Origin: JAAZHK01 sp964536075
GTDB taxonomy: Bacteria; Bacillota_I; Bacilli_A; RF39; UBA660
Reading direction: 5' to 3'
Assembly: GCA_964536075.1 (NCBI GenBank)
Contig: CAZHWO010000001.1
Span: 1-53,773 of the forward strand
DNA length: 53,773 bases
The notes beneath the pieces were generated by a model. It saw only the letters and a list, made by a program, of their open reading frames with translations, searched no databases and was not told the origin of the DNA. Positions 41,129 to 49,140 of the stretch are shown one piece after another. The stretch's first letter is position 1. Each line of letters starts with the position of its first letter. A program made the position numbers and the translations under genes.

Positions 41129-42246
41129 TTTTTATATAGTTTGTTTTGAATATTAATATTGAAGATTAGGCCGATAATAATCATATATGAGGATAAGCTA
41201 CTTCCGCCATAACTAATAAAGGGAAGAGTAATGCCAGTAATAGGGAGAAGACCAATAGTCATCCCAATATTTTGAATTTGTTGATAAATAAGTAAAGCGA
41301 TAGTCCCGCCAATAACATATTTATCAATTTTTTTGGTTTTGGAAGAAAGACTATTAATAATAGCTAGATCAAAATAAATAATTAAACTAATTAAAATTAA
41401 AGATCCGAAAAAACCGAAATTAGAAGCATAAGTAGCAAAGATAAAGTCCGTTTGGGGTTCGGGAAAATAAATAGGGGTTTTATTGAAGCCAAAACCGAAA
41501 AAACCACTTGAGCCAATGGCGGCTAAAGAGTTCTCTAATTGCATGCCTGTACCACTTTGCCAAGCTAATAATCGATCAATGCGGTAAAACAGTTTCGAAC
41601 CAAACAGCTCAATGAATAAATTTTGATAATAAGTATGCAAGATTAAGACAGTAGCAATGAATGTCGCCAGACCGACAAAAGCAATAATAAACCAACGATA
41701 TCTAATCCCAGAGATAAATAACATACTAATCATAATGATAAAGTACATAATAACAACGCCCGTATCTGGTTCTAAAAAGGTTAGGATACTAGGAATGATA
41801 GTTATAATGAAAACGGTAATAATCATTTTAAATTCATTTAAAAGAGTATGTTCTTTTTGATCAAAATAATGGATGACACTAGCAATAGTTATGATTAAAA
41901 TAACTTTCATAAATTCACTAGGTTGAAAAGAACCCAGAAAGGGGATATAAAACCAAGCTTTAGAGCCATTGGTGATAGGCGCAAAAATAAGGAGACCAAT
42001 TAATAAGATATTGCCAACTAAGTAAAGAATAAAACTATACTTATACAATTTTTCTCGATTTAACAAAGACATAATGACAATGATAATAAAGCCAATAGTA
42101 TACCAAATTAATTGTTTTATAACTAAATTCCCTAAATCTTTACTAAGATATGAACTAGCACTATAAATAGAAAAAAGTGAGATGATTAGAAAGGCTAATA
42201 GAGAAACTGTTAATTCTTGGGGTATTAATTTAATGAGTTTTTTCAA
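41125..42246 (-). CDS. rodA: RodA/FtsW/SpoVE-family peptidoglycan polymerase
   Basis: SEDS glycosyltransferase polymerising lipid II with a class B PBP. 373 residues with about ten membrane helices; conserved AWFYIPFLGSFQPSEFMKV, FLEPDTGVVIMYF and the last loop ITGITLPFISYGGSS. The essential Asp is in EPDTG. TTG start with aggtgat upstream. The sequence sits nearest RodA, but FtsW or SpoVE roles cannot be excluded. Single gene on the minus strand. Confidence 0.9.
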   Translation of the reverse strand: MKKLIKLIPQELTVSLLAFLIISLFSIYSASSYLSKDLGNLVIKQLIWYTIGFIIIVIMSLLNREKLYKYSFILYLVGNILLIGLLIFAPITNGSKAWFYIPFLGSFQPSEFMKVILIITIASVIHYFDQKEHTLLNEFKMIITVFIITIIPSILTFLEPDTGVVIMYFIIMISMLFISGIRYRWFIIAFVGLATFIATVLILHTYYQNLFIELFGSKLFYRIDRLLAWQSGTGMQLENSLAAIGSSGFFGFGFNKTPIYFPEPQTDFIFATYASNFGFFGSLILISLIIYFDLAIINSLSSKTKKIDKYVIGGTIALLIYQQIQNIGMTIGLLPITGITLPFISYGGSSLSSYMIIIGLIFNINIQNKLYKN

Positions 42247-42282
42247 AGTAATCACCTAAAGTTATTATGGTGAATTTAGGCA

Positions 42283-42309
42283 ACTTTTATAAGCTTTTTG
42301 CATAGATTA
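42283..42309 (+). promoter_or_regulatory. Sigma-K promoter of the 42-residue gene
   Basis: AC at 42283-42284, 16 bases, CATAGATTA at 42301-42309: exact sigma-K consensus and spacing, same as at 3754 and 44372. Confidence 0.72.
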
Positions 42310-42328
42310 TCAATAGGAGATGGTTAAT

Positions 42329-42457
42329 ATGAAAAAATTACCAACAATATTTACTAATGTTGAGGATAAAACGATTAATAATAATAGAAAAGTATACTAT
42401 TCTTTTAAGGAAAAATTTATTCGAAGAAAGAAACCGAAAGAGAAAACTCCTCAATAA
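42329..42457 (+). CDS. Small basic protein, probably sporulation-specific
   Basis: 42 residues: MKKLPTIFTNVEDKTINNN, then a strongly basic end rich in Lys and Arg (KFIRRKKPKEK). A good aggagatgg ribosome site precedes the ATG. No homologue is recognised. The perfect sigma-K promoter 20 bases upstream suggests mother-cell expression and perhaps a place in the spore coat; that is inferred from the promoter alone. Confidence 0.7.
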   Translation: MKKLPTIFTNVEDKTINNNRKVYYSFKEKFIRRKKPKEKTPQ

Positions 42458-42495
42458 ACTAATTAAAAAGTCTTTTAAAATCCTAAAATAAATAG

Positions 42496-42501
42496 TATAA
42501 T
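42496..42501 (+). promoter_or_regulatory. -10 box of the EIIB-like gene
   Basis: TATAAT 16 bases before the ATG; no clear -35, very short leader. Confidence 0.45.
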
Positions 42502-42517
42502 AATAATGGTGATAAAA

Positions 42518-42823
42518 ATGAAATACATACTACTACTAATCGCTCTTTTTATTATTGTTTTAGCGGTATTAAAAGCCAATCGAAAAGATATTCATCTGGA
42601 TATGAATAAATTAATTGATTATCTGGGAGGGAAAGATAATATTATTTCAACTGAAGTTAATTTATCAAGATTTAAGGTTAACTTAAGAGATATAACACTT
42701 GTCAATAAGGATGCAATCCAGAAATTAGGAGCAAAGGGAATTGTTGAAATAGATAATCAGTTAAAAATTATTTTAGGACCTAATTCCAAGCAATTAAAAA
42801 AATATATAGACGACTTAAAGTGA
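42518..42823 (+). CDS. Membrane-anchored degenerate PTS EIIB-like domain
   Basis: 101 residues: a single N-terminal membrane helix (MKYILLLIALFIIVLAVLK), then a glucose-family EIIB fold: LIDYLGGKDNIISTEVNLSR, LRDITLVNKDAIQKLGAKG, IILGPNSKQLKKY. The phosphorylated Cys of EIIB (in the CITRLR motif) is replaced by Asn48 (NLSRFK), so it cannot carry phosphate. No EIIC or EIIA is near. A sensory or structural use of the fold is possible; similar orphan domains occur in related bacteria. Start 42518 is chosen for the ggtgat site. Confidence 0.8.
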   Translation: MKYILLLIALFIIVLAVLKANRKDIHLDMNKLIDYLGGKDNIISTEVNLSRFKVNLRDITLVNKDAIQKLGAKGIVEIDNQLKIILGPNSKQLKKYIDDLK

Positions 42824-42846
42824 TGTAAAACATCATTTTTTTTCTT
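42820..42846 (+). terminator. Weak terminator of the EIIB-like gene
   Basis: TGATG/CATCA with loop TAAAA and a long T-rich tail. Confidence 0.6.
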
Positions 42847-42848
42847 TT

Positions 42849-42865
42849 TTCGACAAAATTCGACA
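42849..42865 (+). promoter_or_regulatory. Tandem Spo0A boxes before the histidine kinase
   Basis: TTCGACAAAATTCGACA: two exact 0A boxes in the same direction with a 10-base period, the layout known from the abrB promoter and from Spo0A dimer binding. A -10 TATAAT lies at 42877-42882, so the boxes cover the -35 region. Confidence 0.78.
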
Positions 42866-42902
42866 AAGGTTTAGAATATAATGAAAAAGAAGGAGGTTTA
42901 GA

Positions 42903-44150
42903 ATGAATATTTTTGAAATAGTTATAATTAATATAATATTAATTATGTTTCCTATCTTTTGTTATCTTTTTTATAATGCATGTTTTAAAGATATTAATGA
43001 GAAAATTAATAGTTTGGTTCTATCGTTAGCTCTTTTTACATCTTTTTATTTGGATATTAGATTTGCGCCATCCTTACCCTTGGTATCCTTTAATATTGTT
43101 CTTTTAATAGGTTATTTAAAAAATAAAAAGATTACGTCATTGCTTCTTTCTTTATGCTTTATTAGTTATTATACATATTATTTTCATTTTAATGTTTACT
43201 TACTTATTTTCGAGTATGCTATCTATTATTTATTATTTTTATTAATGCGGGGAAGAAAATGGGATAAATTATTAAAGATTAATATTTTTATTTTCATTAA
43301 GGGAACCGTATTTTCCTTTATTATGTTTCACTTATTCAATAAAGATGCTTTCTTTATTTATAATTTTATTGATATTCTCTTAACATTAGTTATGTTTTAT
43401 CTTATTAGTAACTTATCTTTATTAATTTTAGATAAATGTGAAAATATTATGAGCCTTAACAATTCATTAAAAGAATTAGAAAAAGAAAAAACCTTAAAAG
43501 AATCATTATTTAAGATAACGCATGAAATAAAAAATCCGCTTGCGGTTATTAAAGGTTATTTAGATATGATTGATTTTGATAACCCAGAAAAACTCAAAAA
43601 ACATCTACCCATTATTAAGAGTGAAGTTAATCGAACGTTAACCTTAATGGATGATTTTTTAGATTATACTAAAATTAAAATCAATAAAGACATTATTGAT
43701 ATTTATATGTTATTAGAAGAAGTAATAAAAGTAATTAAACAATTAGTTAATTATCATGATGTTATTTTGGAAGTTAATATTCCGGATGACGAGTTGTTTC
43801 TTTTAGCTGATTATGAACGGTTAAAGCAAGTATTAATTAATATCTTAAAAAATGCTGTTGAAGCTAAAGATACAACTAAAGTTATGAAGATTGTTCTTGA
43901 GGCAAAAGCTACTGATGGTGAAGTTATTATTGAAATATGGGATAATGGAGTAGGAATGGATGCTGAGACTTTAAAAAATTGCGGTCAAATGTTTTATTCT
44001 ACCAAAAAGAAGGGTACGGGCTTAGGAATAAGTTTATCCAAAGAGATTATTAGATTACATGAAGGAACAATAAAATATGAATCTGTTAAGGGTAGTTACA
44101 CAAAGGTTATTATTACTTTACCCATTGATAAACAATTAAAAACTGCTTAA
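42903..44150 (+). CDS. Orphan membrane histidine kinase, KinB-like
   Basis: 415 residues: about six membrane helices in residues 1-180, a short coiled coil (SLKELEKEKTLKESLFKI), then HisKA with His207 in THEIKNPLAVIKGYLDM and a HATPase domain with N-box QVLINILKNAVEA, G1 IWDNGVGMD and G2 KGTGLGISLSKEI. No sensor domain outside the membrane, no HAMP and no response regulator nearby. This resembles KinB and other phosphorelay kinases that feed Spo0A. Tandem 0A boxes at its promoter support a feedback link. Kinase identity is firm, sporulation role inferred. Confidence 0.92.
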   Translation: MNIFEIVIINIILIMFPIFCYLFYNACFKDINEKINSLVLSLALFTSFYLDIRFAPSLPLVSFNIVLLIGYLKNKKITSLLLSLCFISYYTYYFHFNVYLLIFEYAIYYLLFLLMRGRKWDKLLKINIFIFIKGTVFSFIMFHLFNKDAFFIYNFIDILLTLVMFYLISNLSLLILDKCENIMSLNNSLKELEKEKTLKESLFKITHEIKNPLAVIKGYLDMIDFDNPEKLKKHLPIIKSEVNRTLTLMDDFLDYTKIKINKDIIDIYMLLEEVIKVIKQLVNYHDVILEVNIPDDELFLLADYERLKQVLINILKNAVEAKDTTKVMKIVLEAKATDGEVIIEIWDNGVGMDAETLKNCGQMFYSTKKKGTGLGISLSKEIIRLHEGTIKYESVKGSYTKVIITLPIDKQLKTA

Positions 44151-44162
44151 AGGCAGTTTTAG
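44139..44162 (+). terminator. Histidine kinase terminator
   Basis: AAAACTGC/GCAGTTTT stem with loop TTAAAG; overlaps the stop of the convergent small gene. Confidence 0.75.
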
Positions 44163-44350
44163 TAATAACCATAATAATATGGATAAGTATAACCAGGGTA
44201 ATAATAATTTGGTCTAGCAAGTAAGGATCCAGTTATGCCGCCTAAGATAAAAGGAACAGCAAAGCCACCAAAGATACGATTATTATTGCGGTACATATTT
44301 CTTTGATTATATGGTACAATATAGGTATATGAATATGGATAACGATACAT
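44159..44350 (-). CDS. Tyr-rich small protein, probable spore coat component
   Basis: 63 residues; both ends are Tyr-rich (MYRYPYSYTYIVPYNQRNMY and PNYYYPGYTYPYYYGYY) around a short hydrophobic Gly-rich core (GGFAVPFILGGITG). Such Tyr-rich peptides are typical of coat proteins that become cross-linked. It has an aaaggag site and lies behind an exact sigma-K promoter, which supports mother-cell expression. No named family is recognised. Confidence 0.82.
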   Translation of the reverse strand: MYRYPYSYTYIVPYNQRNMYRNNNRIFGGFAVPFILGGITGSLLARPNYYYPGYTYPYYYGYY

Positions 44351-44371
44351 AATTATACTCCTTTCTAGTAG

Positions 44372-44398
44372 TATTTTATGTATTAAATAAGGGAGGGT
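44372..44398 (-). promoter_or_regulatory. Sigma-K promoter of the Tyr-rich gene
   Basis: Minus strand AC, 16 bases, CATAAAATA; the -10 is identical to that of the YjcZ-like pair. Confidence 0.78.
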
Positions 44399-44406
44399 GA
44401 GATAAA

Positions 44407-45513
44407 ATGGATGATAGGTTAAAAAGCCTAGCCGAAAAGATAGTTAACTATTCGCTTCGTTTAAAGGAAAATGAAAAGGTCTTAATAAATTATTCAGCTT
44501 TAGCTGATACTGATTTATTAGAGTATCTAATTAAGGAGGTAGTGGCAGTAAAAGCGATTCCAGCGGTTAAATTTGATAATCCGACCATTAGCAATTTATT
44601 AGTAGAGAAGACCACGGATGAACGTATAAAATTATTAAAGGATTTAGCTGACCAAGAAGTGTATAATTATGATGCTTTTGTTAGTATTCGTTATAATTAT
44701 AATGATTATGAAGGTAAGAATATTAAAAGTGATATTTTAGCTAGAATTGGTAAAGAATTAGAGGATAGTCATGATACGAGAATTAATAAAAGGAAGTGGG
44801 TATTATTAAATTATCCCTCAGTAGTAGATAGTTTTAAAGCGAAAATGACGACAACGGATTACCGTAATTTTGCTTTGGAAGTTATGAATGTTGATTATGC
44901 TGCTATGAGTAAGCAGATTGAGCCACTAAAAGCTTTAATGGAAAAGACAGATAAAGTTAGAGTTACTGGTAAAAATACGGATATAACTTTTTCGATTAAA
45001 GGGATGCCTATTATTCCGTGTACAGGAGAAAAAAATATCCCGGATGGTGAAATCTATACTGCACCGCTTAGAAATAGTGTTAATGGAGTAATAACTTATA
45101 ATACGCCTAGTCCTTATCAGGGAAATGTTTATCAGAATGTCAGCTTAACCTTTAAAGATGGTAAAATCATTGAGGCTCGGGCTGATAATGATATTGAAGC
45201 TTTAAATCAAATCTTTGATGCTGATGCCGGTAGTCGTTATGTTGGAGAATTCTCTTTAGGTCTTAATCCTAAAATATTAGATCCGATGGGAGATATCTTA
45301 TTTGATGAAAAGATTATTGGGAGTATTCATTTTACTCCTGGTCGCGCTTATAAAGATAGTTACAATGGTAATGATTCAAGTATTCATTGGGATATGGTTT
45401 TAATTCAACGAGAAGAATATGGTGGTGGCGATATTTACTTTGATGATAAATTAATTAGACATAATGGCCTTTTTGTGTTAGATGAACTAAAAAGTTTAAA
45501 TTATGATATGTAA
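44407..45513 (+). CDS. Aminopeptidase, M29 family (AmpS/PepS type)
   Basis: 368 residues, cytoplasmic metallo-aminopeptidase trimming N-terminal residues from peptides. Family segments: MDDRLKSLAEKIVNYSLRLK, NIPDGEIYTAPLRNSVNG, the metal-binding Glu in VGEFSLGLNPKI, GRAYKDSYNGNDSSIHWDMV and the terminal GGGDIYFDDKLIRHNGLF. The length is a little shorter than AmpS (about 410). Good gggagggtgag ribosome site, which overlaps the -35 of the divergent sigma-K promoter. Confidence 0.94.
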   Translation: MDDRLKSLAEKIVNYSLRLKENEKVLINYSALADTDLLEYLIKEVVAVKAIPAVKFDNPTISNLLVEKTTDERIKLLKDLADQEVYNYDAFVSIRYNYNDYEGKNIKSDILARIGKELEDSHDTRINKRKWVLLNYPSVVDSFKAKMTTTDYRNFALEVMNVDYAAMSKQIEPLKALMEKTDKVRVTGKNTDITFSIKGMPIIPCTGEKNIPDGEIYTAPLRNSVNGVITYNTPSPYQGNVYQNVSLTFKDGKIIEARADNDIEALNQIFDADAGSRYVGEFSLGLNPKILDPMGDILFDEKIIGSIHFTPGRAYKDSYNGNDSSIHWDMVLIQREEYGGGDIYFDDKLIRHNGLFVLDELKSLNYDM

Positions 45514-45537
45514 AAAAACACTTATGTGTTTTTTTAT
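45512..45537. terminator. Bidirectional terminator after the aminopeptidase
   Basis: AAAAAAACAC/GTGTTTTTTT, perfect 10-bp stem, loop TTAT; shared with the convergent phosphoesterase gene. Confidence 0.88.
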
Positions 45538-46427
45538 TTAGTTAAACGATACAAATTAATACTTGGATGATTAAATAAACGGAATTTTAAGAAAGAAGTA
45601 CCAATCCCTCCAGAAACATACATCCGGCTATTATTAATATTATAATAATGATTATTATATTTTAAACTACCTTTTACATCATATAGACTACCAACAAAAG
45701 GTAGCCGTACTTGACCTAAATGAGAATGTCCAGCTAAGACTAAATTAATTGGTTTATTAGTTAGTTCATCAAATAGATCGGGTTCATGAATTAATGAGAT
45801 GGTAAATAAATTATTATCCTTAAGATAAGAAAAACTCTTATCAAGGTCAGTTTTTTTCTTAAGCATACTTGCTGTACCAGTTAATAAAATAGGGGTATGA
45901 CCTTTATAATAAATTAAATCGTAACTATTATCTAATATAATAAAATCTGTTTGACTTATGATCTTATCATAAGTTTTATTGTAATCATTGTTACCTTTAA
46001 TTAAGTATTTGCCGACGGTAGCCTTAAGATCATTCATAAAACTTATGAGATTATTTATATCATCATCGGATAATTCATAATTATTATTCGTTAAATCACC
46101 AGTAAAAACAATTAAATCCGGTTTTATTTCATTAATGGTTTTTTGCACGTTATTTAATTCTTTTTTATAAATAGTTGATCCGTAGTGTAGATCAGTAAAA
46201 TGAACAATTTTAAAACCATAGAAATTATCGGGTAGCTTATTATCTTTAATGGTATATTCGTTAACGTTTAGAAAAGCAGTTCCAATAAAACGGGCATAAA
46301 GAGCTACTCCGATCGTTAAAATCAGCAAGAATATTAAGCATTTGTGCATTCTTTGCTGTCTTTTTTTTCGTTTTTCGTTTTTTATTCTCTGATGAATACG
46401 CCGATTTTTCTTTTCTCTTGTTTCCAT
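45534..46427 (-). CDS. Membrane-anchored metallophosphoesterase (YaeI/YkuE type)
   Basis: 297 residues: basic N-terminus, one membrane helix (CLIFLLILTIGVALYARFIG), then a calcineurin-like phosphoesterase with all metal motifs: KIVHFTDLHYG, DLIVFTGDLTNN, KGNNDY, ISLIHEPD and LAGHSHLGQVRLP. Homologues act on cell-surface lipids such as UDP-diacylglucosamine-like substrates in a few cases; the substrate here is open. ATG 46427 is preferred over a GTG two codons upstream because of spacing to GAGG. Follows the CPBP protease gene by 8 bases, so co-transcribed. Confidence 0.92.
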   Translation of the reverse strand: METREKKNRRIHQRIKNEKRKKRQQRMHKCLIFLLILTIGVALYARFIGTAFLNVNEYTIKDNKLPDNFYGFKIVHFTDLHYGSTIYKKELNNVQKTINEIKPDLIVFTGDLTNNNYELSDDDINNLISFMNDLKATVGKYLIKGNNDYNKTYDKIISQTDFIILDNSYDLIYYKGHTPILLTGTASMLKKKTDLDKSFSYLKDNNLFTISLIHEPDLFDELTNKPINLVLAGHSHLGQVRLPFVGSLYDVKGSLKYNNHYYNINNSRMYVSGGIGTSFLKFRLFNHPSINLYRLTK

Positions 46428-46435
46428 AGTCACCT

Positions 46436-47338
46436 CTATAATATAATACTAAAAACAGTTAATAAAAAGTTGTGAATAAAATGAAAAACAATTGGAACAC
46501 ATAAGTTATTCGTTTTCTTATACATATAAGCAAAAGATGAACCTAGGGCTCCATAAGGAATAATATAAAGTAAGTCAAGATTACTGTTCATTGTAAAAAT
46601 AACGTGGCAGGCCCCAAAAGCTAGACCGGAAAAAAAGATAAAGAAGAACGGATTATGAAACATATCTTTAAATGTTTTACGAAAGGTTATTTCTTCGATA
46701 ACAGGCGCTTGAAGAGTTGTAGCAATCAAAGTTAGCAGTGGGGTAACACTAATCATTTCTTGCACTAATTCTTCATTATTAGCTTTAATATCTTTAAAAA
46801 TCAGTCCGATTAAGATGTTGGCAAGCGCCATAATAGTTAAACCGATATACCAAGACTTTAATCCTACCTGTATATCTTCTTTAAAGTGTTCCTTAAAGTC
46901 GCTTAAATACTTAATCATATCTTTTAAATATATTAGCACTAACATAATGATTAAAAGAAAATTACCCACGACACCTAAAAGAGTTTCATAGGCGATGGCA
47001 ATATTTTCATTAACAAAGAGATAGGGAAGATTAGGAATAAAGAAAAACAAGAATAAAACCAAAAGAAATTTTAGAAGGGGTGTAATGGTTTTAAAATTAA
47101 AATCGCTATCGATGACATGCTTATAATTGAATATATTAATAGCTAAAGTTTCAATAAGAATTAAATAAATGTTAAGGTTGGCATGATAGGTAATTAACAT
47201 AGTTAAAAGGATATTAAATATGGTTACGCCTAAACCAACTTTATTACTAATAGGATAGTCTTTTAAGATTAATTTAAAAATAGTAATGGGTGATAGGGTA
47301 ATAATTAATATATAAATAAAGCTTTGAAAAAATTCCAT
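46436..47338 (-). CDS. CPBP-family intramembrane metalloprotease
   Basis: 300 residues, eight or so membrane helices. Catalytic motifs of the CAAX/Abi family: APVIEEITFRKTFKDMF (EExxxR), the FxxxH helix GLAFGACHVIF, and VFHFIHNFLL near the end. Such proteins cleave membrane substrates or confer bacteriocin immunity; here no bacteriocin is near. First gene of a two-gene unit with the phosphoesterase, from an extended -10 promoter at 47368-47376. Confidence 0.92.
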   Translation of the reverse strand: MEFFQSFIYILIITLSPITIFKLILKDYPISNKVGLGVTIFNILLTMLITYHANLNIYLILIETLAINIFNYKHVIDSDFNFKTITPLLKFLLVLFLFFFIPNLPYLFVNENIAIAYETLLGVVGNFLLIIMLVLIYLKDMIKYLSDFKEHFKEDIQVGLKSWYIGLTIMALANILIGLIFKDIKANNEELVQEMISVTPLLTLIATTLQAPVIEEITFRKTFKDMFHNPFFFIFFSGLAFGACHVIFTMNSNLDLLYIIPYGALGSSFAYMYKKTNNLCVPIVFHFIHNFLLTVFSIIL

Positions 47339-47367
47339 TATCCATCCTCCAATACTATATTAATATG

Positions 47368-47376
47368 ATTATATCA
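47368..47376 (-). promoter_or_regulatory. Extended -10 promoter of the CPBP gene
   Basis: TGATATAAT on the minus strand. Confidence 0.55.
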
Positions 47377-47425
47377 AAAAAAATAGAAAAATTATATAAA
47401 TTAACTATAATTTTTGGAAAAGTTA

Positions 47426-47434
47426 TGTTATAAT
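47426..47434 (+). promoter_or_regulatory. Extended -10 promoter of the nusA-infB operon
   Basis: TGTTATAAT; transcription should start near 47441, directly before a hairpin. Confidence 0.65.
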
Positions 47435-47446
47435 TTATTTACAGCG

Positions 47447-47465
47447 AGTGGGAGAATCCCACTCT
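47447..47465 (+). promoter_or_regulatory. Leader hairpin of the nusA operon
   Basis: GAGTGGGA gaa TCCCACTC, perfect 8-bp GC-rich stem with a 3-base loop near the mRNA 5' end and no T run. A structure protecting the transcript or bound by a product of the operon is possible. Confidence 0.55.
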
Positions 47466-47487
47466 TTAATTTAATCTAGGAGGTTTT

Positions 47488-47745
47488 ATGTATCAAAAAA
47501 TTAGTGATTTGATTAATCCGGAAATGAATAAAATAGGTTTATGGGTAAATGAGGTAAGAATAGAAAAAGAAGGTCAAATGAAAAGCTTGGTCATCGTTTT
47601 GGATAGTGAAAAGACGATTGATTTAGATAAGATTGTTGAAGCTAGTAAAATTATTAATCCAATGGTTGATAAAGCTAATTTAATTGACGAAGAGTATATC
47701 CTAGATATATATGCTAAAGAAAAAGGAGGAGATTATCATGAATAA
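47488..47745 (+). CDS. rimP: RimP-like ribosome maturation factor, N-terminal domain only
   Basis: 85 residues against about 150 in normal RimP, which helps mature the 30S subunit. Only the N-terminal alpha/beta domain is present (VNEVRIEKEGQMKSLVIVLD, IDLDKIVEASKIINPMVDKA, EEYILDIYAKE); the C-terminal SH3-like domain that contacts S12 is missing. It has a good ctaggagg site, and its stop overlaps nusA by 8 bases, so the short form is the natural gene, not an assembly error. Position at the head of the nusA operon supports the assignment. Confidence 0.8.
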   Translation: MYQKISDLINPEMNKIGLWVNEVRIEKEGQMKSLVIVLDSEKTIDLDKIVEASKIINPMVDKANLIDEEYILDIYAKEKGGDYHE

Positions 47746-48844
47746 TGCGAAGGAATTTATGAAGGCCTTAGATAATATTACCAAAGAAAAGGGAATTGAA
47801 AAGGAAAAAGTCATTGAAGCTATGAAATTAGCTTTAAATAGTGCTTATAAAAGAAACTTTAATTCTAATACTAATTCTAAAGTATCAATTGATCCAGATA
47901 CAGGGGAGATTAAAGTTTATTCTTATATTACGGTTGTTGATAATAATGTTGATGATCGAGTAGATGAAGATGGAGATCTAATCGTTTTCAATCCGGCTAC
48001 GGAAATTAAATTAGCGGATGCCTTGAAAATGGATAAGACTTTAAAAGTTGGTGATACCATTGATACTGAAGTAACTCCTCATGATTTTGGGCGAGTAGCT
48101 GCATCAACAGCAAAGCAAGTGGTTATTCAAAAAATGCGCGAAGCTGAACGAGAGAGTATTATGAAAGATTTTGGAGATAAACAAGATGAATTGTTAATTG
48201 GAACGGTAGCTTTAGAAGATCGTGATAATTATTTCATTGATCTTGGACGAACCAACGGTATTTTACCGAAGAGTGAAATTATCCCTGGAGAAAAAATTGA
48301 AATGGGTTCTAAAATCAAAGTTTATGTTAATAAAGTAGATAATAATGGCAAAGGTTTACTAATTCTTTTAACGCGAAAACATTATGGCTTTATTAAACGA
48401 TTATTTGAGTTGGAAATACCTGAGTTATCCGATGGATCAATTTTATTATATAGTGTCGCTAGGGAAGCTGGGGCCAGAAGTAAAGTAGCTGTTTATTCAG
48501 AAGATAGTCGTATTGATCCGATTGGGGCTTGTATTGGTGAGAAAGGTTCTCGAATTGCCCACATCATTGAGGAAATTGGCGGTGAAAAAATTGACATTGT
48601 GCGCTATGATAAAGATCCAGAGATCTTTATAGCCAATGCCTTAAGTCCGTCTAAGAATTTAAAAGTATTAATTTTGGATCCGAAAAAGCAAGAAGCGTTA
48701 GTTATTGCTGATCAAGATAATTTCTCTTTAGCTATTGGCAAGAAGGGTCAGAATGTTTTGTTGGCTTCACGATTAACGCGTTATAGAATTGATATTAAAA
48801 GTACAGAGCAAGCTAGAGAAATGGGCATTAATTTTAAGGACTAA
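47738..48844 (+). CDS. nusA: Transcription factor NusA
   Basis: Binds RNA polymerase and controls pausing and termination. 368 residues from ATG 47738 (aaaggagga 7 bases upstream; an in-frame start 27 bases earlier lies within rimP). N-domain MKALDNITKEKGIEKEKVIE, S1 domain (LIGTVALEDRDNYFIDLGRT), KH1/KH2 with IDPIGACIGEKGSRI and SLAIGKKGQNVLLASRLTRY. No acidic C-terminal repeats, as usual in Firmicutes. Confidence 0.96.
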   Translation: MNNAKEFMKALDNITKEKGIEKEKVIEAMKLALNSAYKRNFNSNTNSKVSIDPDTGEIKVYSYITVVDNNVDDRVDEDGDLIVFNPATEIKLADALKMDKTLKVGDTIDTEVTPHDFGRVAASTAKQVVIQKMREAERESIMKDFGDKQDELLIGTVALEDRDNYFIDLGRTNGILPKSEIIPGEKIEMGSKIKVYVNKVDNNGKGLLILLTRKHYGFIKRLFELEIPELSDGSILLYSVAREAGARSKVAVYSEDSRIDPIGACIGEKGSRIAHIIEEIGGEKIDIVRYDKDPEIFIANALSPSKNLKVLILDPKKQEALVIADQDNFSLAIGKKGQNVLLASRLTRYRIDIKSTEQAREMGINFKD

Positions 48845-48855
48845 GGAGGTAAATT

Positions 48856-49140
48856 ATGGTTAATAAAAAAATACCATTAAGAACTTGCGTAGTAACAAAA
48901 GAAAAACTACCTAAAAAAGAATTATTAAGAATTGTTAGAACGCCCGAACAAGAGATAATTATTGATTTAAAAGGAAAAAGTAATGGACGTGGTGCATATA
49001 TTAAAAAGGATTTAGCTGTTTTAGCGAAGGCTCAGGAAAAGAAAATCTTAGATAAACATTTAGAAGTAACTATTCCGGATCAAGTATATGAAGAAATGAA
49101 AAAAGTAATAGAGGTAAATAATGGAGAGAATAAGTTTTGA
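48856..49140 (+). CDS. ylxR: YlxR-family RNA-binding protein (RnpM)
   Basis: 94 residues: RTCVVTKEKLPKKELLRIVR and NGRGAYIKKDLA are the YlxR hallmark. The family has been linked to RNase P and RNA binding. It keeps the usual place after nusA. Normally ylxQ follows; here the dCMP deaminase gene does, starting 20 bases inside the end of ylxR. Confidence 0.92.
   Translation: MVNKKIPLRTCVVTKEKLPKKELLRIVRTPEQEIIIDLKGKSNGRGAYIKKDLAVLAKAQEKKILDKHLEVTIPDQVYEEMKKVIEVNNGENKF

Noticed and set aside
42903..44150. The GHKL domain of the histidine kinase as the missing SpoIIAB
   Set aside because: It has a membrane region and a HisKA domain with phospho-acceptor His; SpoIIAB is a small soluble Ser kinase without these.
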